From Mactromeris polynyma (Eukaryota; Mollusca; Bivalvia; Venerida; Mactridae): 64,000 bases of DNA. A program made the position numbers and the translations under genes. The notes below the pieces were generated by a model, which did not search any database, was not told the origin of the DNA, and saw only the letters and a list, made by a program, of their open reading frames with translations. The DNA lies in assembly GCA_032209605.1 (NCBI GenBank), contig JASFXZ010000028.1, positions 8,070,941 to 8,134,940 on the forward strand, written 5' to 3'. Shown here one piece after another: positions 48,901 through 60,900 of the stretch; position 1 is the first letter of the stretch, and each line of letters starts with the position of its first letter.

Positions 48901-51900
48901 TGTAAATAAAGTAAGAACTACTTTAACTATAAGAATTGAGACCATTGATTTCGACACCCAAGGATGTGTTCTTCGAGTGAAGGGGAGGAATATTGAAGAA
49001 AACCAATATGTCAAGGTACTCTTTTTTCTTGTGTGAAATAACTCGGATTGATTTTATAAGGGACATTAATTACTTTGCCTGTAAGATGTGAAAATAAAAC
49101 TGTGGTATGAAACTTGAAGCCATCCTAAAAAAATTGTTCGTTTGCAGTTACGCGCAACTCAAAAAAAATGCCACACCTCAAAAAAAAATTTGGGTTCATC
49201 AATGAATTTTTTTTCTGTCTTAACTATTACAGTTCTGATCTAAAAAAAACAAAAAAACACCATACCTACCTACACACTGTTCAAATTCCAGGTTAACTGC
49301 AAACAAACACCTTTTTAAGGATAGCCTAATGTTACATGTTTTTTTATGAGATATTTCAAATATTTAAATGGTGATTTCAAGCCTAATTAAATTTTTTGGT
49401 TTTATTACCATGGAATTCACTCTGTGATAAAAACAACAACTACATTTTGTACTGATTTACACTCCCTCACAGCGCTTTGATTCCACTTATGTTTCCACAG
49501 GTATGATTGTGGACGTATTGGAATAAGCAGGCCTCCTAGTGAAACCTGATCTCCCCCTTAATCACCTCTAGAGTTCTCTCCCTCTTGGAGAGTGCTCTCC
49601 CTATATCACTTCTAGAGTTATCTCCCTTTATCCCTTCTAGAGTTCTCTCCCTCGTGTAGAGTGCTCTCCCTTTATCACTTCTAGATTTCCCTACCTCTTG
49701 TAGAGTTCTCTCCCTTTATCCCTTGTAGAGTTCTCTCCCTCTTGTAGAGTGCTCTCCCTTTATCACTTCTAGATTTCCCTCCCTCTTGTAGAGTGCTCTC
49801 CCTTTATCACTTCTAGATTTCCCTCCCTCTTATAGAGTGCTCTCCCTTTATCACTTCTAGATTTCCCTCCCTCTTGTAGAGTGCTCTCCCTATATCACTT
49901 CTAGAGTTATCTCCCTTTATCCCTTCTAGAGTTCGCTCCCTTCATCACTTCCATAGTGCTCTCCCTTTATCTCTTCTATAGTGCTGGTATTTGTCTTATA
50001 TAGTACACATATACTATAGAATGGATAAAGGGAGAGAACTCGTGACAATCTCCTGCAGGCAAAACCAGTGTAACTGCAATTTGTGCACCTAACAGCTGCA
50101 TATCATTACTGACATTTTGTCTCAGTGATTGATCGTGTTTTGCAACCTGTTACTTCACTAAGGGATACTTACAATTTCATGCTAGTTCATTTATGGTTTG
50201 GTTGATCGGTCAGTTTGTTCATTATTTTCAGATGGGAGCCTATCATACGATTGATTTGGAAATGAACCGAAAGTTTACACTTGGAAAGCATGAATGGGAT
50301 AGTGTGTTGCTGGACCGGATAGGTAAATACTCTCACTTCCTGGTTACCATGGACTCACTTCCTGGTTACGATTGACTCACTTCCTGGTTACGATTGACTC
50401 ACTTCCTGGTTACGATTGACTCACTTCCTGGTTACGATTGACTCACTTCCTGGTTACGATTGACTCACTTCCTGGTTACGATTGACTCACTTCCTGGTTA
50501 CGATTGACTCACTTCCTGGTTATGATTGACTCACTTCCTAGTTACGATTCACTCACTTCCTGGTCACGATTGACTCACTTCCTGGTTACGATTGACTCAC
50601 TTCCTGGTTACGATGGACTCATTTATTTACAATACAATAAGTTTATTAATGACTTAGGCCTCCAGCCCATAACATAATATATTACTATTTATATGTTATT
50701 TTTCAATCGTGCGTACACAGGTAAGAAGTGTGACAAGAACAAAGGTTGTAAATGCAATGCGTATAACATAATTATACAATTGCAATGTACACGTATATAA
50801 ACATTTTGATAAGTCCATATAGTACGAGCTTTACAATCGTATCTACTACAGGTAAGTATAGTAGAGACAAAATATTTTTAATTATAATTGCAGTATCATC
50901 TTTTGGTTGTTATGCAATAGATAATTCCCACATATACAATATTTACCTCCCTTGTTCTGAATAGTCGGCCATATTGATAGGCAAATTTCCTTAAAATTTA
51001 TAGGGAATATAATGTAATGATGATAAAATAAAATCAGATGTATATAAAATTAACTTCTTCATTATGCTCATTTTGGTAGATGGCTCAGACATTGAAGAAT
51101 GAACGCAGGGCTGGTTCCCTGCCTTTACTGTCTTTGAGGCAGGAAATCAGAATAAAACGAGGCGGTCAATACACTTTTTCGGTCCTGAACAGTGAGCGGG
51201 CTACCTGGCTACCAACCAGAACTTGCATCTAATTCAGGGATTTTGAAGTTCGTGGTCAAACACCGCTCAACGCAGCGCTCTAACCCTCGCCCATTGCGCC
51301 TCCTTTCTCGTGTGAGCATTGTACTAAATATTTGTGGATATTTATCTTTCCCACAGTCTACTGTCAACCAAGACAACTCTTCTCATTGTATCATGAAAAC
51401 ATAAGCAATACTTGATATGCAGTCTATAAGTATGAGATTCCATCATAAATAGATCAACAGAAAATCCTCACAAAATTGGTAAATTAAAAACTGTTTAACC
51501 TAAATCGCTTCTATTTTTCATCATATCTCAGCGAAATCAATGACATACTCAGCTTGAAATAGGTTTAGAGGTACATAGTCTGATTTTATTTTATAAATAT
51601 GAGCAAATGGGTGTCAATTGCTTTCGTACAGATATACCTGTCTGTAAAGACCACCCATGGGAACAGCAAAATGTGGTCTTTGTTTACAGGTGGTCTCTAT
51701 TAACAGATTAAATATCACTGAAAATGGTCTGATTGGAGATGAAATTGGTGGTCTTTGCAGACAGGTTTTGCAATAGTGGTCTTTGCAGACAGGTGGTCTT
51801 TAACACAGGTTAGACTGTACTCAACATCTCTGCATCGTCACTTTTCTTACTACGTGTTTCCAAAAACCACAAATACGCGAGTCTGATACCAGTATTATTT

Positions 51901-54900
51901 ATCCTGACCTACATGCCTAGTTAGCTTTATAAATGCCATTTTCTCAAAATTATAATTTAGCATTTTTTTGATAGAAAATAAGAATGTGTACCTTTAATGC
52001 TTTATATAGTGATGTATATTACATAGATACTGTATGATTATGTTACAGATTTAGCGTGTGATCTGACACAGCGCGCTGATTTAGCAGCTATAGTGATGTA
52101 TATTACATAGATACTGTATGATTATGTTACAGATTGAGCATGTGATCCGGCACAGCGCGCTGATTTAGCTGCTATAGTGATGTATATTACATAGATACTG
52201 TATGATTATGTTACAGATTTAGCATGTGATCCGACACAGCGCGCTGATTTAGCTGCTATAGTGATGTATATTACATAGATACTGTATGATTATGTTACAG
52301 ATTGAGCATGTGATCCGGCACAGCGCGCTGATTTAGCTGCTATAGTGATGTATATTACATAGATACTGTATGATTATGTTACAGATTTAGCATGTGATCC
52401 GACACAGCGCGCTGATTTAGCGGCTATAGTGATGCAGGAAGGACTGGCTCACGTTTGTTTAATCACTCCAAATATGACTCTAGTACGAGCTAAATTAGAG
52501 ACCAATATTCCCAGAAAAAGAAAAGGCATGTGCCAGCAACATGATAAGGTATATGATTTGACTGTTATAGGCTGTTGTTTTCTTTTGAAATGAAATGTTT
52601 CATGCACTCAGAGATTGTAAGGAGTTATTGCCCTTTCTATATCCCTACTCTTCCTCTATCCTGATTAAAGTCTGAAATGTTAATTTGGGTCTGTTTATAC
52701 TGTAAGAACTCAGCATCATTTGTCAACTACAGTCAAACCTGTCTGTAAAGACCACCCATGGGAACAGCAAAATGTGGTCTTTGTTTACAGGTGGTCTCTA
52801 TTAACAGATTAAATATCATTGAAAATGGTCTGATGGGAGATAAAATTGGTGGTCTTTGCAGAAAGGTTTTGCAATAGTGGTCTTTGTTCGCAGGTGGTCT
52901 TTAACACAGGTTTGACTGTAGATAGTTCTTGTCGGTCATTTACAATTTTATTCGAGAAGTTGTTTGCTTGATATTGTATGAATATAATTTTGTCGTGTTT
53001 CAGGGTCTAACCCGATTTTATGACCAGATTATACAAGCTGTGTTGCGGCATGTAAACTTTGACAGTAAGTTCATTTGAATTCATCAGGTCCAATATTTTA
53101 TTTCTAACTATTAATGGTTTCAAAGAGCGCAAGAGCCGTGGTCCAGTGGGTTCGATTCCCGGTCGCGCAAGGTCATACCCTTCCATGAAAATTTGACAAA
53201 AATGTCGATTTTCCTCCACATGTGGAGAAGTTGCCGGCTCCTTGTGGAAGGGTAAGTTAGTACTGGTAAGAATTCAGTCCAAGAATAACTGGTTAGGTGA
53301 CCTGGCCGCCGTATATAACTGAAATATCGTTGAGAAACGGCGTTAAACCCGATGAAACAATCAAACAAATCAAAGAGCGCACTTCAATTCAACGTGCCTA
53401 AGAAGATACATCGGGACCTGATATTAATTTCGGATGATACCAAGAAGGTTGTTGCATAAATGGGGTTCGACTGTATCTCTTTAAAATAAAGTTTGTCTAA
53501 ACCTGTTGAACACGCATTAATCGTAAGTTGTCCATTATGAATTCAGTAAAATTTGTTTTATCACACTTGACATAACATATTGTGTTGAGTGGTAATAACA
53601 TCCATGTATTATTTTTGATAATTCACTAGTGAAAAAACAACTCACATGTGTGACGTCGAAACAAAACAAGCATGACCTAGATGCACTTAAATGATGTTGA
53701 TATTGTTACATATTTATTTTGTACAAAGTATCCTGTTTTATTTCATTGAAAATTATTGTCTTGTTAATATGAATATGAACTGCAGGGCACTCGTGTGCTT
53801 TTTGGGACTGGGGCCAGGGTCCATGCAAGGGGGGAATTTTGCATGATTTTTAAAGATTTTTCCTTGGAGGGGGACTTTTCGTAATATGAAAATGATATAA
53901 ACAAATTCAAACAAATATCAACAGTTTTATCAACTTTACTGAAACAAATCTAAGTTCTGCTTATCAACAAGTTAAAACATAAGTTTTCTGTCCTTCAAAT
54001 TGAAATGGTGCAGTGCTTTTCCCAGAAGTTCTGGTTTTCGGAAATAGAAACAACGCTTGTGCTAAAAACTGTCTGGACCGGACCGCCGTTTACAGTACGT
54101 GGTATTGCAGAGTTACCGTTCCTTGCACTCACAATGTACTCACTGATTGTCCGATTTTTAAAAATTTTTTAGGGGGATTTGTTTTTGGAATAGGGGAAAA
54201 AACATACTATTTTAAAGGGGGAATGGGGCCGATATTCAGCCTCAAATTGTGCCAAACGAGAGCCCTGAATTGTGATATAATCATTTGAGACAATCTATCT
54301 GACTTAGACCACATGAACTTCATGAACGTTGTATGTATGATAAAGACGATTGAAATAGAGGCTGCTGATTGGATAGATGTGGTGAGTGTGGTCTGAATCT
54401 AACATGTAGAATTATTGCATTTATATCTTCATGGTATGTGTTCACTGAAAATATCTGTCGTTTTTCTTCCAGTTGTGAAGTGTGTTTTAGTTGCTAGTCC
54501 AGGATTTGTAAAGGTATGTACCAGTTATTGAAAGAGAGATAAGGTTGTTACAGGGAACACCACATACATAAGACAATGCCTGCCCACACAGACCCCAGGG
54601 AAACAACACACCACATACATAAGACAATGCCTCCCCACACAGACCCCAGGGAAACAACACACCATATACATAAGACAATGCCTCCCCACACAGACCCCAG
54701 GGAAACAACACACCATATACATAAGACAATGCCTCCCCACACAGACCCCCAGGGAAACAACACACCACATACATAAGACAATGCCTCCCCACACAGACCC
54801 CCAGGGAACAACACACCACATACATAAGACAATGCCTCCCCAAACAGACCCCAGGGAACAACACACCACATACATAAGACAATGCCTCACCACACAGACC

Positions 54901-57900
54901 CCAGGGAACAACACACCACATACATAAGACAATGCCTCACCACACAGACCCCAGGGAACAACACACCACATACATAAGACAATGCCTCCCCACACAGACC
55001 CCAGGGAACAACACACCACATACATAAGACAATGCCTGCCCACACAGACCCCAGGGAAACAACACACCACATACATAAGACAATGCCTCCCCTCACAGAC
55101 CCAAGGGAAACAACACACCACATACATAAGACAATGCCTCCCCACACAGACCCCAGGGAAACAACACACCACATACATAAGACAATGCCTCCCCTCACAG
55201 ACCCCCAGGGAAACAACACACCACATACATAAGACAATGCCTCCCCACACAGACCCCAGGGAAACAACAGACCACATACATAAGACAATGCCTCCCCTCA
55301 CAGACCCCAGGGAACAACACACCACATACATAAGACAATGCCTCCCCTCACAGACCCCAGGGAACAACAGACCACATACATAAGACAATGCCTCACCACA
55401 CAGACCCCAGGGAAACAACACACCACATACATAAGACAATGCCTCCCCACACAGACCCCCAGGGAAACAACACAACACATACATAAGACAATGCCTCCCC
55501 ACACAGACCCCAGGGAAACAACACACCACATACATAAGACAATGCCTCCCCACACAGACCCCAGGGAAACAACACAACACATACATAAGACAATGCCTCC
55601 CCACACAGACCCCAGGGAAACAACACAACACATACATAAGACAATGCCTCCCCACACAGACCCCAGGGAAACAACACACCACATACATAAGACAATGCCT
55701 CCCTACACAGACTCCCAGTGAACAATACACCACATACATAAGACAATGCCTCCCCTCACAGACCCCAGGGAACAACAGTCTATAAAAATGATAGGGGACC
55801 GAGGAGGTGCAAGGGTAAACATGTAGGGGAGTATGGGTGCAAGGAATAGTCTGGCCGGCCATCAAAACAACACCTATGGAGAATTTAGGGGGACAACATG
55901 GGGAGAAAAGTTACATGGATGGAATACATCGTAGGTTGAAGGGGGGGGGGGGGAGAAAAGTTACATGGATGGAATACATCGTAGGTCGAAGGGGGGGGGG
56001 GGTGGAGAGAAAATATCAAGTAAAGGAACTGCACATTGCGAACGTGGAACTTAACATACATAAGACCACCTCAATAATAAGACCACCTCAATAATAAGAA
56101 CCCCTCAATAATAAGATCACATTGGTAATAAGACCACTTCAAAGTTAAGAACCCAAATTCAAGTCAATTTTCAATTGTTTGCTCTGTATTCAACCTCAAT
56201 ATACAGACTACCTCAATTAGACGTATGTTCAAGGGTCCCAAGGGTGGTCTTATTATTGAGGATTTACTGTTTTTGTGAATTTATAACAAAGACATGGTAT
56301 AAAGACTCTCCACACTGCATGGTAACGTTGTGTCAGATATTGCGTGCACGTTGTGGAATGAGTCAGATATTGCGGGCACGTTGTGGAATGAGTCAGATAT
56401 TGCGGGCACGTTGTGGAATGAGTCAGATATTGCGTGCACGTTGTGGAATGAGTCAGATATTGCGTGCACGTTGTGGAATGAGTCAGATATTGTGCGCACG
56501 TTGTGGAATGAGTCAGATATTGCGTGCACATTGTGGAATGAGTCAGATATTGCGTGCACGTTGTGGAATGAGTCAGATATTGTGCGCACGTTGTGGAATG
56601 AGTCATATATTGTGTGCACGTTGTGGAATGAGTCAGATATTGTGCGCACGTTGTGGAATGAGTCAGATATTGTGCGCACGTTGTGGAATGAGTCAGATAT
56701 TGCGTGCCATATCCAACAATCTGTCTTCTCACATAATACCCGATAAATTTAATCGATAATGGAAGCAATCGATCGCTACTGTTCCGTATCTTTCGGCAAT
56801 TTCCGGAAGATCACCGACGCAAATCGTAAGTCATTAATGAGGGTCATAAAACCCCAGAGTCATAAACATCGGATTAGCAATAGTATTAGGCCTACCATGT
56901 TTTAAGTTATAGTGGTTTTAGCGGGATATTTATACATAAGAAAACAGAAGTGTATTTTTATGTTTCATAATTGTCGTTATTTTTATACATTTCAACAGAG
57001 ACTATGTATACCTATCTTATATCTCAGATTTCAAACATAATATGTCTCTATTATTTAATATATAGCAAACGCTTGTACACATATTTTAATGACTATCAAT
57101 ATACATTTATATTTTACGGCCCACACAAACTCATATTCAAGTGTGACGTTATATATTTAACTTCCCTACTCCTGCATATTTAAGTTTATTCCACTTTTAA
57201 TTTTAATTCATAACGCTCCTCAGTAAATCAATTAAATTTCTTTCTTTCTTAATTTTGTGCTGGCTCCCTTCTTTTTCAATAAAATCTTAATTTCCCGTTC
57301 GGTCATGTCGTCGAAGTTTACACTAGAACATATTTCTTGTTGGTGATTTTCATGCGCGATTTCAATTTCCCTATTTATCCTAAGTTTTTTGGCCGATCTT
57401 GACATGTAAATTCTACTTTCCCAATAGTCACTATTGTCTTTATTATATGTTCTTTTTTTGTCGTTCAATCATGCTAGTTCGATTTCATTTGATGAATTTG
57501 CTTCAATATATCATTAGTTTTCTCGACACCTTGTCCAGAAAACTGGATTAAACTACCTAGTCTGGATACAAACATTTTATTATTTTAACATTTCCATTTA
57601 TCATTTTGCTTGGGGGTAAATATCTTACTGCAGTACTATGCGCTAATTATCCTTGTTTAATGACCCTTGAAACTTTGACCATCGTTCTTATAAGCCCGAG
57701 GCATTGATAATTACGGATTAACTTTAATACCTTTAATTATTGTCGTCTATGAAATTGCGGCAATATATGTGCCAAATAGACCGTGCATGGGTTTAAGCCG
57801 AATAGTATACGTATTAACAACCTTGACATTTTTAAAGTACATATTTATAATTGTATTTCAACATTTATCATCGTTAATAAATAATACTATAGCGAAACAT

Positions 57901-60900
57901 GAAAACATCATATAGCTTTAAAAAGTATCACGTTTATACATGTATAATAGTTAATGGTATGTGTATAAAATGCTGAAACTATAGGACGTAATCATTATAT
58001 TCCTTGTTAGCATCGAATCTCGGACTGCATAGTCACGCATATAGATGACTATATATGGTACAATTACATAACAGCATACCGTAAAAAGGTAACTTCAAGT
58101 AACTATTCCCGACACTTTAATATTTTACTAAGTGCATTAGAGAGTCATATAAAGTGTATACGAACTTTTCCTGAATAAATACAAATGTACATATAAAATA
58201 TTACTTCTAGTAAAATGTGCATATGACCACTTTCGCTAAATATACTTAAAGCTTTTTGATAATGACTGTCTTAAATTAATACTTCTTCTTTTATTAATGT
58301 GCAGGTGTGACAATAATTATTTTGGTGTGAAATTTCAAAACTTGACAAAGTGAGAAGAAACCCCTTTTTGCAATAAAATAAATTTCATACATTCTTTAGC
58401 TGATACAAATGACTAATACACAAATTAGTAATTATTACCAAGTGTTTTTTTTTCAATTTCAAGACCTTTTTAGATAACATGTAATTCAGGATATTAACAA
58501 TTTATAATATAATTCAACATTATTTCTATTATTACCCTGAACCTGTCCGAAAGGCTTTATAACTTTAATCATTCATTGTCAAGATTTCTATAATCCGCAC
58601 TGAAGGGAGTTTTATTGCCGTGCTATAAAAACATAAACGGACCGCAAACCCGATTAACTTCGTAAGTTTCCGTTAGTTTCCGCTACTGTTTAACGGATTA
58701 AACCGAACATATAAAATAATTACAGGTGGTTTGACAAAAGTATTAATTCCCCCGCCTAATTTTTTTTCAATTTCACATTTAAAAACATCATTGTTTCAAA
58801 AAATGTATATTTTATATGAAAGTGAATGCGAACCTCAAAAAAGTTTTAAATGGAAAAAGTTATAGCTAATTAAACAACAAAATTTGATGGATTTTTCAGT
58901 GAAATTACCGACTTTGTATGTAATTCAATAGGAATATAGGGTCACTCTATGTTTGTATGAATTCCCCCACCTAAATTCTGTCTCTTATTATTTATTTTTA
59001 TATATTTGAAATCCTAAGATTTTGATCTTTCCAAATCTGAATGCGAACTTGAAATATGTTAATAAATAAGAAAGTTATTCCCTAATTTGTTAAACGTCCC
59101 TTCTTATTTCTATATAGCCGATAATCGATTTTTTAGTTATCGGCAGAAGACAAATTGTTGCATATGACGTTGTGGAATGAGTCAGATATTGTGCGCACGT
59201 TGTGGAATGAGTCAGATATTGTGTGCACGTTGTGGAATGAGTCAGATATTGCGTGCACGTTGTGGAATGAGTCGGATATTGCGTGCACGTTGTGGAATGA
59301 GTCAGATATTGCGTGCACGTTGTGGAATGAGTCGGATATTGCATGCACGTTGTGGAATGAGTCAGATATTGCGTGCACGTTGTGGAATGAGTCAGATATT
59401 GCGTGCACGTTGTGGAATGAGTCGGATATTGCGCGCACGTTGTGGAATGAGTCAGATATTGCGTGCACGTTGTGGAATGAGTCAGATATTGCGTGCACGT
59501 TGTGGAATGAGTCGGATATTGCGTGCACGTTGTGGAATGAGTCAGATATTGCGCTTGCGTGCACGTTGTGGAATGAGTCAGATATTGCGTGCACGTTGTG
59601 GAATGAGTCAGATATTGCGCGCACGTTGTGGAATGAGTCAGATATTGCGTGCACGTTGTGGAATGAGTCAGATATTGCGTGCACGTTGTGGAATGAGTCA
59701 GATATTGCGCGCACGTTGTGGAATGAGTCGGATATTGCGCGCACGTTGTGGAATGAGTCAGATATTGTGTGCACGTTGTGGAATGAGTCAGATATTGCGT
59801 GCACGTTGTGGAATGAGTCAGATACTGCGTGCACGTTGTGGAATGAGCCAGATATTGCGTGCACGTTGTGGAATGAGTCAGATATTGCATGCACGTTGTG
59901 GAATGAGTCAGATATTGTGCGCACGTTGTGGAATGAGTCAGATATTGTGTGCACGTTGTGGAATGAGTCAGATATTGCGTGCACGTTGTGGAATGAGTCA
60001 GATATTGCGTGCACGTTGTGGAATGAGTCAGATATTGCGCGCACGTTGTGGAATGAGTCAGATATTGCGCGCACGTGGGTTGTGGATATAGACACTTACT
60101 GTTGGTATTTTTTCATTTCAGGATCAATTCTTAGAGCACATGTTTCAGCAAGCATTGAAGTTAGATTACAAAATATTATTAGATAATAAATCTAAGTTTG
60201 TAACGTGCCATTCATCGTCTGGATTCAAGCATTCTTTAAAAGGTACAATAAAACACCGTATCTCTAAATAGTTTGTATTATTCTATATTAGCTAAAACAG
60301 TCAACTCGTGTCACAGCGAACCTGCCAGTTCAATTTTCCCTTATGTCAATGTTTCCTTCTTTGATTTAATGAACTTCTCTCAGTCAAGACAAATTTTTGT
60401 GTCAAAGTTTTTTCCGTTATGTCGAAGTTTTTTGGAAGTCCTGATTAATATATCGCAAGATTCAAGGTCTGTTTCCAAACTGTATGAAAATTGTCGAGAT
60501 TTTGCGATGGACATGGCATACAAACTGTTACAAATTGTTGTCTATAATGTATAATCTTGAGTTGTGTGATTCAATTTTAATTGATTTGGATAGAGATGAT
60601 ACTAATGTATCTGTGACCGAGGGCTGGGCGGAGGCGTCGGCTGTTGTCAATTCTGGGGGAATTTACCTCATAACAGCCGACAGCCCTAACTGGTACACGA
60701 GTCCCTCAGTCGCACAGAGTTCTCCAATGTTGTTCAATGATGAAAATTGTATTTGACAACAATCCAGTTGATGTTTTGTAGCTTTATTTGTTGTATATAA
60801 TTCACTCAACAATCAACAGTTACAGTTAACATATAAGAAACACAGATGAAATTTTAGGCAACACCTTAGAACATGTTAAGACTCTCTACTTTAATTTCCA

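Larger units (their letters stand above)
56708..59166. mobile_element. 2459-bp terminal-inverted-repeat element inside the 30-bp array
   Basis: Ends CATATCCAACAATCTGTCTT.. and complement of ..AATTGTTGCATATG match at 20 of the first 22 positions. Outside the ends, left GCGTGC and right ACGTTGTGG join to the exact array consensus with no extra or missing base, so no TSD is seen. Subterminal CGATAA motifs; the right subterminal region forms a hairpin (CCGATAATCGATT..). Interior AT-rich with one plausible ORF (57232-57468, minus). Superfamily not identified. Confidence 0.85.

Noticed and set aside
54525..55865. 446-codon Cys-rich open frame on the minus strand
   Set aside because: Translation of the ~47-bp array in PELO intron 7; frame is kept by mixed unit lengths and other frames and the plus strand are open too.
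59133..60186. 300-343-codon open frames on both strands, and similar ones at 56175-56768
   Set aside because: 30-bp repeat unit (multiple of three) without stops; every frame gives a decamer repeat.
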